A stretch of DNA of 64,000 bases from Clostridiales bacterium (GTDB lineage: Bacteria; Bacillota; Clostridia; Oscillospirales; Oscillospiraceae), in assembly GCA_004557735.1 (NCBI GenBank), contig SFFV01000004.1:1-64000 (forward strand). The letters run 5' to 3'. Shown one piece after another: positions 27,003 to 35,313 of this stretch; within the stretch, counting starts at the first letter, position 1; each line of letters opens with the position of its first letter. The position numbers and the translations under genes are program-made. The notes under the pieces were generated by a model. It was given only the letters and a program-made list of their open reading frames with translations. It searched no databases and had not been told where the DNA came from.

Positions 27003-28859
27003 ATGAAAAGAATTACGGCTCTGTTGTTGTCTTTTGCGCTGCTTCTTTTGCTGTGTGCCTGCGGCGCAAACACGGCGAGCGGCGGTAACGCCTCCTCCGG
27101 CGACGCCTATGCGAGCTGGGGCGACGCCTCTGCCGGCGATGCTTATGCAAGCTCCGGCAACGCAACCGGAGTGCTTTCGCTCAGCGCAACGCCCGCGTCC
27201 TCGGACGAACCGTTCTTTTGCGTGACGCTGGAATCCTCCCGTCTGTACGCTTTTCCGGCCAGCGGCGGCGAGGGCAAGCTGCTCGTTGACAAGTACGCCA
27301 ACTGCTTCGATCAGGACGGTGACAGCGTGCTCGCTTCCTTCGACGACGGCAGCGTGGCGCGTGTCGATATCCAAACCGGCGAGGTCGAGGAGATCCTCCC
27401 CGCCGGCACGCAGCTCTTCCACCGCGTCCATGCCTACTCCGGCGGCTTCGTCGGCGAATACTACAGCATCCGCGAATCGAAGCTCTATCTCTGTGAAAAC
27501 GGCAAAGAGCCGGTGGAGATCTTCACCGACCGGTACTTCGGCGATGTGCGCGTGATCCGCGATACGCTCGTCGGCAGCGACTACAGCAACGGCGCAAACC
27601 GAATCATCGGCTATGCGCTCCCCTCGCTTGAGCAGAAGTGGGAGACGCCGCTCGACGCATATTGCTACCTTTCCGCAAACGACGACGATCTTCTCATCAG
27701 TAACTCCTACGACGGATTCATTTCCCGCGTTGATCCGAGCGACGGCTCCGTGGCAAATGTCAGCGGGGCAGTTTACGCCAATGACAGCGTGCTCTATGCT
27801 TACGACGGTGCATATCTCGTCGAAGGGGATTACAAAACCAACTTCGCGCTTTACTATCTCCGCGGCGATGAGCGCCTGACGCTCGATCTCCCGCAGGCCG
27901 AAACCACCCGTTATGTCGCCTCTGCCCGCGACGGCAAGGTTCTGATCTCGTGCAGCGCCAGTGTTGAGGCCGGCGATTACGGCTGGACAACCGCAACAAC
28001 GTACATTGTCCTTGATATGGAATCGGCCAAACTGTACATTGTCGATCTAAACGGTCTGTACAGCGAACTGTTTGCCGACGGCGATTTCCCGGTTATGGAC
28101 TCCTCTACAGCGAGAAAGCCGTTGGTGCAGAACATCTACCGTTTCTTCTGTCTTGACACCGGCTACGGCGGCGCGGAGCCGCTCTGCTCCACGACGCACG
28201 GCGCGTGGCTGAACATTGCCGATAAAAAAGCCGATATCGCTCTTCTTGCCGCCCCCACAGAGGAGGAAGAGACTTATCTGAAAGAACAGGGCGTCGAAGT
28301 GGAAATGAAGCTCTACGGCGGTGACGGGCTGGTATTCATCGGAAACAGCGCGTGCGGCGTCACCGACCTCACGCTCGATGAGGTTCGCGCCGTTTTCCGC
28401 GGCGAGATCACCAACTGGAGCGAGCTTGGCGGCGCGGATCATGCGATTCACGTGCTCTACCGCGACGACCAGTCCGGCAGCCAGCGGCTCTTTGAAAAGA
28501 TGCTTTTTAAAGACGGCGACGTGCCGGATTATGAGGCGCTCGGTTTTAAACGGCTCGACGAGATGAGCACGCTCGTCTCCGCGTGTCTCGACGATCCCTA
28601 CGCCATCGGGTACAGCATCATGACGTATCTGAACGACGTATACTCCAACGAGGCGCTGCTCGCCTTCTCTCTCAACGGCTACAGCGCCACGCCGGAGAAT
28701 GTCCGCACCGGCGATTACCCGCTCGGCACGAAGGGCTATGTCGTCATCCGCAGCGACGAGCCGGAGGACAGCCCGGCCCGGCGGCTTTATAACTGGTTCG
28801 GCTCTCCCCTTTCCGACACGTTCCTCAGCAGCTGCGGCATCACGCCGCTGAGCGAGTGA
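27003..28859 (+). CDS. Lipoprotein: propeller-like domain fused to PstS-like binding domain
   Basis: A 618-residue protein with a lipobox (LLLLCAC) and a Gly/Ala/Ser repeat-rich linker (residues ~22-55, repeated GDAYAS/GNAS units). A ~310-residue region of repeated short strands follows, likely a beta-propeller. From ~residue 358 the sequence looks like a phosphate-type binding protein: FPVMDSSTARKPLVQNIYRF, then VTDLTLDEVRAVFRGEITNW, GSQRLFEKML and PYAIGYSIMTYL. It would sit on the outer membrane face. No ABC partner is nearby, so a sensing or surface role is possible. AAAGGAG precedes the ATG. Confidence 0.75.
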   Translation: MKRITALLLSFALLLLLCACGANTASGGNASSGDAYASWGDASAGDAYASSGNATGVLSLSATPASSDEPFFCVTLESSRLYAFPASGGEGKLLVDKYANCFDQDGDSVLASFDDGSVARVDIQTGEVEEILPAGTQLFHRVHAYSGGFVGEYYSIRESKLYLCENGKEPVEIFTDRYFGDVRVIRDTLVGSDYSNGANRIIGYALPSLEQKWETPLDAYCYLSANDDDLLISNSYDGFISRVDPSDGSVANVSGAVYANDSVLYAYDGAYLVEGDYKTNFALYYLRGDERLTLDLPQAETTRYVASARDGKVLISCSASVEAGDYGWTTATTYIVLDMESAKLYIVDLNGLYSELFADGDFPVMDSSTARKPLVQNIYRFFCLDTGYGGAEPLCSTTHGAWLNIADKKADIALLAAPTEEEETYLKEQGVEVEMKLYGGDGLVFIGNSACGVTDLTLDEVRAVFRGEITNWSELGGADHAIHVLYRDDQSGSQRLFEKMLFKDGDVPDYEALGFKRLDEMSTLVSACLDDPYAIGYSIMTYLNDVYSNEALLAFSLNGYSATPENVRTGDYPLGTKGYVVIRSDEPEDSPARRLYNWFGSPLSDTFLSSCGITPLSE

Positions 28860-28873
28860 TCCATTAACTATGC

Positions 28874-28905
28874 AAAAGCAGCAGCTCCGACAAGCTGCTG
28901 CTTTT
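28874..28905 (+). terminator. Terminator after the propeller/PstS-like gene
   Basis: AAAAGCAGCAGCT/AGCTGCTGCTTTT perfect stem with a 6-base loop. Confidence 0.85.
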
Positions 28906-28921
28906 ACGTTTTATAAAGTTC

Positions 28922-29030
28922 TAAGGGACGGCTTTACGTCGCATAACGCCGTAGCAGAGGGACGGTCGGTCTACGCGGAGTTTGAGACGATCCCTCAGTC
29001 AGTCATACGACCGCAGCACGATAGCTCCCG
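28922..29030. repeat. Degenerate MITE-like relic related to the 45-kb inverted repeats
   Basis: GAGACGATCCCTCAGTCAG at 28984-29002 differs by one base from 45321-45339 in the DUF559 element. The flank to its left (AAGGGACGG...ACGCCGTAGCAGAGGGAC) resembles the other arm of that element, in the matching orientation. The two arms face each other across about 20 bases, with no gene between. The rest of the 28,906-29,070 gap shows no reading frame I can support. Confidence 0.5.
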
Positions 29031-29074
29031 GCCTTTTCTTCGGCACGCGCACCAGGCTCAATCAAGAAAAGAAT

Positions 29075-29103
29075 ACAGCAGCGTCAAAATCTGATGCTGC
29101 TGT
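29075..29103 (-). terminator. Terminator downstream of mtnA
   Basis: ACAGCAGC/GCTGCTGT with an inner TCA/TGA extension; ATTCTTTTCTT follows on the minus strand. Confidence 0.6.
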
Positions 29104-29126
29104 TTTCAAATTCTCTTTGAAAAAAA

Positions 29127-30185
29127 TTAAAACCCAAGGGCGCGGAAGGCGGTCTCAAAGGGTGCGGTGCATATGCCGCGCTCGGTGATGATGCCGGTGA
29201 TGAGCGAATGGTCGGTGACGTCGAACGCGGGATTGTACACGCCGACGCCCTCCGGCGCCATGCGCTTTTTGTACCACATCTCCGTGACCTCCTCGGCGGC
29301 GCGCTGCTCGATGGGGATCTCCGCGCCGAAGGCGAGCGACATATCGATCGTGGAGCTCGGCGCGCAGACATAAAACGGGATGCCGTAATGCTTCGCCAAT
29401 ATCGCCACGGCGGAGGTGCCGATCTTGTTCGCGGCGTCGCCGTTTCGGGCCACACGGTCGCAGCCGACAAATATTATGTTAACCTTTCCGGTCTGCATCA
29501 GGCTGGATGCGGCATTGTCGCAGAGAAGCGTGGTGTCAAGCCCAGCGGCTTGCATCTCCAATGCGGTGAGCCGCGCGCCCTGCAAAAGCGGCCGCGTTTC
29601 GTCGCAGTAGACGCGAAGGTCGTTCCAGCCGCGCTCGAGCGCGATGTATATCGGCGCGGTCGCCGTGCCGTATTTTGCGGTGGCGAGCGTTCCGGCGTTG
29701 CAGTGTGTGAGAATGCCGTCCCCGTGGTGCAGCAGAGCGAAGCCCAGCTCGCCGATAGAGCGGCTGATGGCGACGTCCTCGTCACGGATGCGCTGCGCCT
29801 CCGCAAAAAGAGTCTCGCGGATGGCCGGAACGGTCTCATCGGCATGGGTCTGCGCCGTCTGCCACATTCTGTCCAGCGCCCAGAAGAGATTCACCGCCGT
29901 CGGGCGGGCGGAGGCAAGGTATTCCTTCGTTTCACGCAACCGCGCGAAAAAGGTTTCCCTGTCCTCCGTTTCGATCTGCGAGGCAGCCAGCGCGAGCGCA
30001 TAGCCCGCGCATACGCCGATGGCCGGCGCGCCGCGCACGCGCAGCGAATGAATTGCCTCCCGGATGTCGCGCATATCCGAAAGACGCAGCGTTTTCACTT
30101 CGCCGGGCAGCAGCGTCTGATCGAGAATTTCCAGACACGTCCGGTCGGGCGAGAGCAATACCGTATCGAGTTCGAGAGCATTCAA
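29127..30185 (-). CDS. mtnA: S-methyl-5-thioribose-1-phosphate isomerase
   Basis: A 352-residue enzyme of normal length. Diagnostic blocks are LRVRGAPAIGVCAGYALAL, the catalytic-Cys segment LTHCNAGTLATAKYGTA and the catalytic-Asp segment CDRVARNGDAANKIGT, then YGIPFYVCAP. It converts the aldose phosphate to the ribulose form in methionine salvage. No other salvage gene is visible here, so it may act with distant genes or on related pentose phosphates. It lies 3 bases downstream of a chimeric small gene. Confidence 0.93.
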   Translation of the reverse strand: MNALELDTVLLSPDRTCLEILDQTLLPGEVKTLRLSDMRDIREAIHSLRVRGAPAIGVCAGYALALAASQIETEDRETFFARLRETKEYLASARPTAVNLFWALDRMWQTAQTHADETVPAIRETLFAEAQRIRDEDVAISRSIGELGFALLHHGDGILTHCNAGTLATAKYGTATAPIYIALERGWNDLRVYCDETRPLLQGARLTALEMQAAGLDTTLLCDNAASSLMQTGKVNIIFVGCDRVARNGDAANKIGTSAVAILAKHYGIPFYVCAPSSTIDMSLAFGAEIPIEQRAAEEVTEMWYKKRMAPEGVGVYNPAFDVTDHSLITGIITERGICTAPFETAFRALGF

Positions 30186-30188
30186 GGC

Positions 30189-30539
30189 TTAATCCCCCTC
30201 GGTGTTTTTTTCCATTCTGACACAGCTTTCCCCGCTTGTCAACGGCGGCAGACGCCGCAGGAGATCTGCCGCATACGCAGCCGCGAGAACGAAGAGGATC
30301 CGAAAGATGACGCACCGCGTTTTGTAGTCCGGTTCCGGAGCGAACACGCTCAGCGCGTTCAGCAGGCCGTGCGTAAGAATGCACGGCACGATGCTTCCAG
30401 AGCGGATGAGCAGCACGACAACCACGAAGCCGACCGCTTTGGCGACGGCGCGGACACGGAGCGTATCCCCCTGCTCGCGGACGAGCGTAAGCGTGGCGCG
30501 GACGATCTCCTCGCCGGGAAATTTAACGCCGGGCAGCAT
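30189..30539 (-). CDS. Chimeric remnant: TetR N-terminus joined to CPBP protease C-terminus
   Basis: A 116-residue reading frame with AAGGAG 8 bases before the ATG. Residues 1-37 (EEIVRATLTLVREQGDTLRV then RAVAKAVG) match the first helices of a TetR regulator but stop before the recognition helix. From residue 38 it continues as the last part of a CPBP intramembrane protease: GSIVPCILTHGLLNALSVF, with the HxxxN motif, and a final helix. The first CPBP motif (EExxxR) is absent, so no catalysis is expected. It is probably a deletion product, still transcribed with mtnA. Confidence 0.6.
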   Translation of the reverse strand: MLPGVKFPGEEIVRATLTLVREQGDTLRVRAVAKAVGFVVVVLLIRSGSIVPCILTHGLLNALSVFAPEPDYKTRCVIFRILFVLAAAYAADLLRRLPPLTSGESCVRMEKNTEGD

Positions 30540-30608
30540 ACTATTTTCTCCTTGCGGCGTCCGTTGTGTAGCATATGTTATATTATGGATGTGCTATTTT
30601 GCCAATAG

Positions 30609-30644
30609 CAAACCGGCAGCCGATAAAAACCGGCAGCCGGTTTG
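30609..30644 (-). terminator. Terminator after corA-like gene
   Basis: GCAAACCGGC and GCCGGTTTGC arms pair with one internal mismatch across an A-rich loop. Confidence 0.65.
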
Positions 30645-30653
30645 CTCTCTGCT

Positions 30654-31571
30654 TTACCAGAACTTCTTTTTCTTGCAGATCCAAAGACCGAGAACCAAGA
30701 CCGCCGCGCTGATGACGGCGACCATAAGATAGCCGTATTTCCAGCTCAGCTCCGGCATATTGACAAAATTCATGCCGTACCAGCCGGTAAGCAGCGTGAG
30801 CGGAAGGAAGATCGTCGTGACAATGGTGAGGATCTGCATTACACGGTTCTGCCGGATATCGATCTGCGCCTGAAAGGCGCTTTGGATCTGCCGGCAGTAT
30901 TCGCACAAAAGCTGGGCGTTCTCCCGCAGACGGACAACGCGGCCTTCGAAAAGGCGAAATCGTTCCGTTTCCGTCTCCGAAAAGAATCCGTTCTCGTTTT
31001 CGCACAGCCCGCACGCCACGTCGTCGAGCTGCGAATAATAGCGATAGAGCGCCATCGTCTCCTTTCGCAGCGCGTTCATTCGTCCGCCGGCTGATTCAAC
31101 GCCATCGGCCAGCACCAGATCCTCCAGGGATTCCGCCTGCTCCTCCAGCTCTTCCAGACGGCGCAGATCCCGGGCAATGAGCTCCTCAAAAAAATCATGG
31201 AGTACCTGCCCGACGGTTCCCCTCGTCCAGCGTTTTTCCTGCGCGATGCGATGCAACATCGGCGCAAGCGAGGCGGAATCGTCCGTAAGAACGACACGGT
31301 TTTGCGTAACGAGCAGTCCGAATGCGGCGCGAACGCCGTCCTTTCCCCGGCGCGGGAGTACAAGCGTCCCGGACAGACAGCCGGAGCGCGCCTCGGCTCG
31401 GCAAAACCGCGCGCCGCGCACCGCGGGCGTATGCTTCAGAACATTTTCCAGTCCCGGAAGGATCGGGCGCTTCTCCAGCTCTTCCGTCGTAAGCAAAACA
31501 AGCGCCGGGACATCCGCAGAGACCGCGGATTCCGTATGGACAAGAGATTCCCCGATACGATACCAGATCAC
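30654..31571 (-). CDS. corA: CorA-like divalent cation transporter
   Basis: A 305-residue protein. The GTG at 31571 is chosen for the GGGAGGG site 7 bases upstream. A soluble alpha/beta N-terminal domain and a long helix (MNALRKETMALYRYYSQLDD) lead into two C-terminal membrane helices. The selectivity motif is YGMNF in GWYGMNFVNMPEL, followed by a basic tail KKKKF. It forms a pentameric Mg2+/Co2+ channel. It lies downstream of prfB with a hairpin between. Confidence 0.9.
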   Translation of the reverse strand: MIWYRIGESLVHTESAVSADVPALVLLTTEELEKRPILPGLENVLKHTPAVRGARFCRAEARSGCLSGTLVLPRRGKDGVRAAFGLLVTQNRVVLTDDSASLAPMLHRIAQEKRWTRGTVGQVLHDFFEELIARDLRRLEELEEQAESLEDLVLADGVESAGGRMNALRKETMALYRYYSQLDDVACGLCENENGFFSETETERFRLFEGRVVRLRENAQLLCEYCRQIQSAFQAQIDIRQNRVMQILTIVTTIFLPLTLLTGWYGMNFVNMPELSWKYGYLMVAVISAAVLVLGLWICKKKKFW

Positions 31572-31597
31572 GTTTTTTCCCTCCCAAAAGCATACGA

Positions 31598-31624
31598 CCG
31601 CCCGCAGCATGATGCCGCGGGCGG
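31598..31624 (-). terminator. Hairpin between prfB and corA-like gene
   Basis: CCGCCCGC/GCGGGCGG stem. It has no T-run on the minus strand, so it may only attenuate read-through. Confidence 0.5.
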
Positions 31625-31637
31625 TTGAAGAGCATTT

Positions 31638-32753
31638 TTATTTTTCCGCCTTCATCGCGAGATAGGCATTGATAAAGCCGTCGATATCGCCGTCCATAAC
31701 GGCCTGGATGTTGCTGTTTTCATGGCCGGTGCGCGTGTCCTTGGCGAGCGTGTACGGCATGAATACGTACGAGCGGATCTGACTGCCCCATTCGATCTTC
31801 TGCTGCACGCCCTTGATGTCCGAGATTTTTTCCAGATGCTCGCGCTCCTTGATCTCGGCGAGCTTGGCGCGAAGCATGGATTTGCAGTTTTCGAGGTTCT
31901 GGAAGTGGCTTCGCTCGACCTGCGAGGAGACGACGATACCCGTCGGCAGGTGGGTCAGGCGCACGGCGGAGGACGTCTTGTTGACCTTCTGGCCGCCCGC
32001 GCCGGAAGAACGGTACACGTCCATTTTGATCTCATCGTCGCGCAGCTCGATCTCGCTGTTGTCCTCGGCGATCTCGGGCATGACCTCCACGGCGGCAAAG
32101 CTCGTATGGCGGCGCCCGGAAGCGTCGTAGGGTGAGATGCGCACAAGACGGTGGACGCCGTTTTCGCTCTTAAGGTAACCGTAGGCGTTGTCGCCCTCGA
32201 TCTTGATGGTGGCAGACTTGATGCCGGCTTCTTCGCCGTCCTGATAGTCAAGCAGCGTGTATTTATAGCCGTGGCGGTCCGTCCACATGGTGTACATGCG
32301 GTAGAGCATCTGCGTCCAGTCCTGCGCCTCGGTGCCGCCGGCTCCGGCATGGAAGGTTAAAATGGCGTTGTTAGCGTCGTACTCGCCGGTGAGCAGCGTG
32401 GAAAGACGCATCTCCTCGAGCTTTTCGGAGAGCGCATCGTACTCCGTTTTCAGCTCATCGAGCATGGAGACGTCGTCCTCCTCGAGCGCCATTTCGCACA
32501 TGGTGAAAAGATCGTCCCAGGATGAGCGGAGCTTATCGTACTTTTCGCACTTGGTCTGCAGCTGCTTGATGCGCTGCTGTACCTGCTGTGAGTGGGCAAC
32601 GTTGTTCCAGAATCCGTCCTGCGCGCTCTCCTCCTGCAGCTCGGCGATCTCGCGCTTCGCTTCCTCCAGATGGAGCGCCTCCTGCAAATCGTCCAGCGTG
32701 GGCTTGAGCGCGTTGAGCCTGCCTTTATACTCTTCAAATTCCAGCATTGACAT
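31638..32753 (-). CDS. prfB: Peptide chain release factor 2
   Basis: A 371-residue class I release factor. The peptidyl-transferase motif SGAGGQKVNKT is intact. The stop-codon motif region reads LVRISPYDASGRRHTSF, with SPY where RF2 usually has SPF. The N-terminal helical domain is complete and, unlike most RF2 genes, there is no in-frame TGA or frameshift site: the frame is open throughout. ATG 32753 follows AAAGGG by 9 bases; the frame also has an ATG at 32783. It reads UGA and UAA. Confidence 0.93.
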   Translation of the reverse strand: MSMLEFEEYKGRLNALKPTLDDLQEALHLEEAKREIAELQEESAQDGFWNNVAHSQQVQQRIKQLQTKCEKYDKLRSSWDDLFTMCEMALEEDDVSMLDELKTEYDALSEKLEEMRLSTLLTGEYDANNAILTFHAGAGGTEAQDWTQMLYRMYTMWTDRHGYKYTLLDYQDGEEAGIKSATIKIEGDNAYGYLKSENGVHRLVRISPYDASGRRHTSFAAVEVMPEIAEDNSEIELRDDEIKMDVYRSSGAGGQKVNKTSSAVRLTHLPTGIVVSSQVERSHFQNLENCKSMLRAKLAEIKEREHLEKISDIKGVQQKIEWGSQIRSYVFMPYTLAKDTRTGHENSNIQAVMDGDIDGFINAYLAMKAEK

Positions 32754-32794
32754 GACAATCGTTCCCTTTGCATCAAGTTTCATAAATCCAAGAT

Positions 32795-32823
32795 ATTATA
32801 TACAAAAAAAACACAAATGTAAA
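32795..32823 (-). promoter_or_regulatory. prfB promoter
   Basis: TTTACA and TATAAT with a 17-base spacer on the minus strand. Confidence 0.7.
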
Positions 32824-32940
32824 GGCTCGAAAAGTTGAACTTTTCGCTTCCTTTCCGCAGAGAATGTGGTATACTTGTTACGAAATTATGTACCCGTACC
32901 GGGTGCGCCACGAAAATTAAAGACAGAAAGGTGATTTGTT

Positions 32941-33903
32941 TTGATTTCACACGGCAAAGAGGTCAAGGTGTTCTCCGGAAACGCCAATCCTGCTCTGGCA
33001 GAAAGCATTTGCAACCATCTCTACAAGCCCCTCGGCAAGGCCGACATTAAGCGCTTCGCCGACGGCGAATGCTCCGTTTCCATCCTTGAGCCCGTCCGCG
33101 GCGCGGATGTGTTCATCGTGCAGTCTACCTGCAAGCCCGTGAACGACAGCCTGATGGAGCTGCTCATCATGATCGATGCGATGCACCGTGCCAGCGCCGG
33201 TCGTATCACCGCTGTCATCCCGTACTTCGGCTACGCCCGTCAGGATCGCAAGGCGAAGAGCCGCGACCCCATCTCCGCCAAGCTCGTCGCAAACATCATC
33301 GAAGCCGCCGGCGCCGACCGCGTACTTACCATGGACCTGCATGCCAACCAGATTCAGGGCTTCTTTGATATCCCCGTGGACAACATGCGCGGCGCCCCCC
33401 TCTTTGCCGATTACTATCTGCAGAAGTTCGGCAAGGGCAATCCCGACGTGATGGTCGTCTCCCCCGATGTGGGCAGCGTGGCCCGCGCCCGTCAGTTTGC
33501 CATGAAGCTCGATATGAACCTCGCCATTGTCGACAAGCGCCGCGAGGTCGCCAACAAGTCCGAGGTCATGAACATCATCGGCAACGTGGAAGGCAAGACC
33601 GTCATCCTGCTCGACGATATGGTCGATACCGCCGGTTCCCTCTGCGGCGCCGCCAAGGCGCTCATTGAGATCGGCGGAGCGAAGGAAATCTATGCCTGCG
33701 CCACGCACGGCGTTCTTTCCGCCCCGGCGCTCGAGCGTATTGAGCAAAGCCCCATCAAGGAGCTGAAGCTCTGCGACACGATCCCCTACCCCGCGGATCA
33801 GCCGAGGCTCGACAAGATCAACTACGTTTCCGTTGACCGCCTGTTTGCCGAGGCCATCCGCCGCATTTACGAGGAAGTTTCCATCTCTCCGCTGTTCGAG
33901 TAA
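32941..33903 (+). CDS. prs: Ribose-phosphate pyrophosphokinase
   Basis: A 320-residue enzyme of usual size, starting with TTG 32941 after AAAGGTG. Motifs are VKVFSGNANPALAESIC, the ATP/Mg loop DLHANQIQGFFDIPVDN and the PRPP loop VILLDDMVDTAGSLCGA. It makes PRPP from ribose 5-phosphate and ATP for purine, pyrimidine, NAD and histidine synthesis. The promoter is less clear; TATACT at about 32871 is a candidate -10. It precedes pth by 9 bases. Confidence 0.96.
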   Translation: MISHGKEVKVFSGNANPALAESICNHLYKPLGKADIKRFADGECSVSILEPVRGADVFIVQSTCKPVNDSLMELLIMIDAMHRASAGRITAVIPYFGYARQDRKAKSRDPISAKLVANIIEAAGADRVLTMDLHANQIQGFFDIPVDNMRGAPLFADYYLQKFGKGNPDVMVVSPDVGSVARARQFAMKLDMNLAIVDKRREVANKSEVMNIIGNVEGKTVILLDDMVDTAGSLCGAAKALIEIGGAKEIYACATHGVLSAPALERIEQSPIKELKLCDTIPYPADQPRLDKINYVSVDRLFAEAIRRIYEEVSISPLFE

Positions 33904-33912
33904 GGATTTCGT

Positions 33913-34506
33913 ATGCTGTTTCGTTCTTCCTCCGGCGGCGCCGAGTGGATGATCGTCTTTCTCGGCAACGCCGGGCCGCGCTACAACGGCACGCGCCACA
34001 ACGTCGGCTTTGCCGTCGGCGACATACTCGCCAGGCGCTGCGGCGTTTCGATCAACCGGCTGCGCTCGCGCGCACTCACGGCGCGCGCGAACATGGGCGG
34101 GCACGATGTGCTGCTCGTAAAACCGCAGACGTTCATGAATCTCTCCGGCGAGGCGGTGCGTCCGCTCGCGGATTATTTCAAGATCCCCCCGGAGCGTGTT
34201 CTCGTCGTTTCCGACGAAGTTGCGCTCGTTCCGGGACGGCTGAGGTTGCGCGCTTCCGGCAGCGCCGGAGGACACAACGGGCTCAAGAACATCATCCTCC
34301 ATCTTGGTACGGAGAATTTCCCCCGGCTGCGCGTCGGCGTCGGCTCCCCGCCGCACCCCGATTACGACATGGCCGACTGGGTGATGGGCGTTCCCCGCGG
34401 CGAGGACGCCGCAGCGCTTGAAAAGGCCGAAGAGCGCGCCGCCGACGCCATCGAATGCTGCGTACAGCACGGCATTGACCGCGCTATGAACCGCTATAAC
34501 GGATAA
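33913..34506 (+). CDS. pth: Peptidyl-tRNA hydrolase
   Basis: A 197-residue protein. The active-site region LGNAGPRYNGTRHNVGFAVG includes the conserved Asn and His, KPQTFMNLSGEAV carries the second Asn, and the Asp is in VVSDEVALVPGRLRLR, somewhat divergent from the usual HDDLDLP. GSAGGHNGLKNII binds the acceptor end. A short extra N-terminus (LFRSSSGGAEW) precedes the fold. It recycles peptidyl-tRNA. AAGGA lies upstream of ATG 33913. Confidence 0.94.
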   Translation: MLFRSSSGGAEWMIVFLGNAGPRYNGTRHNVGFAVGDILARRCGVSINRLRSRALTARANMGGHDVLLVKPQTFMNLSGEAVRPLADYFKIPPERVLVVSDEVALVPGRLRLRASGSAGGHNGLKNIILHLGTENFPRLRVGVGSPPHPDYDMADWVMGVPRGEDAAALEKAEERAADAIECCVQHGIDRAMNRYNG

Positions 34507-34540
34507 AAAACCGTCTCCGAGAACTTCGGAGACGGTTTTT
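34505..34540. terminator. Bidirectional terminator between pth and tcdA
   Basis: AACCGTCTCCGA/TTCGGAGACGGTT stem with flanking A and T runs, shared by two converging genes. Confidence 0.9.
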
Positions 34541-35247
34541 CATTTGGCAAGCTCTGTTACAACATACTGGCAGAGCAGCAGCCCTGCCGAGGCGGGGACC
34601 CACACAAGGCTTCCGGGCACGCTGCGGCGGCCCGGCGGCGGCGTTTCGCCGGTGTCCGGCTCGGACGCCTCCTCGGGCGAGTACACCACCGGCAGGTGCG
34701 TGATCCCCCGGCGGCGCAGCTCGCGCCGAACAACGCGCGCGAGGGGACATCCTTCGGTTTTGGCGAGGTCGGTCAGGCGCAGAAGAGACGCATCCTTCTT
34801 GTTGCCGGTCCCGAGTGCCGCGACGAGCCGGATACCGCGCCCGGCGCAGCTCACCGCGAGATCGACCTTGCAGGATACAAGATCGATGCAGTCTACAATG
34901 AAGTCCGGCTTCAGGTCGAGCAGCGTATCGCGCGTTTCGGGCGCGTATCGATAAACCATCGGGAGAATCCTGCTTTCGGGCGCTATATCACGCAAACGCT
35001 CCGCCGCCGCTTCCGCCTTCGGCATATCGAGCGTGGAAGTGAGCGCGAAGAGCTGCCGGTTTACGTTGCTCAGCGACACGGTATCCTGATCGAGAAGATA
35101 CAGCGTCCCCACGCCGCTCCGGCAGAGCGCCTCGGCGCACCACGAACCGACGCCGCCGAGTCCCAGCACCGCAACGCGGCTTTCGGAGAGTCTTTTCATT
35201 GCCGCATCGCCAAGAATCGCCCCGGCGCGGCGGAAACGTTCGTCCAT
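34540..35247 (-). CDS. tcdA: tRNA threonylcarbamoyladenosine dehydratase (TcdA/CsdL)
   Basis: A 235-residue E1-like enzyme beginning MDERFRRAGAILGDAAMKRL. The nucleotide-binding loop is VLGLGGVGSWCAEALCRSG, followed by DQDTVSLSNVNRQLFAL and FIVDCIDLVSCK, then the family C-terminus GCPLARVVRRELRRRGI. It cyclises t6A to ct6A at tRNA position 37 using ATP. A Pro/Arg-rich loop (TGETPPPGRRSVPGS) corresponds to the usual variable insertion. Confidence 0.9.
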   Translation of the reverse strand: MDERFRRAGAILGDAAMKRLSESRVAVLGLGGVGSWCAEALCRSGVGTLYLLDQDTVSLSNVNRQLFALTSTLDMPKAEAAAERLRDIAPESRILPMVYRYAPETRDTLLDLKPDFIVDCIDLVSCKVDLAVSCAGRGIRLVAALGTGNKKDASLLRLTDLAKTEGCPLARVVRRELRRRGITHLPVVYSPEEASEPDTGETPPPGRRSVPGSLVWVPASAGLLLCQYVVTELAK

Positions 35248-35268
35248 TGCGTATCCTTTCATTCCATA

Positions 35269-35302
35269 AAAATGCGGCGGGATGGTTTCTCCCGCCGCAT
35301 TT
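35269..35302 (-). terminator. Terminator after the parvulin-type foldase gene
   Basis: AAATGCGGCGGGA/TCCCGCCGCATTT stem with a short loop. Confidence 0.8.
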
Positions 35303-35313
35303 GTTTCCTGCGA

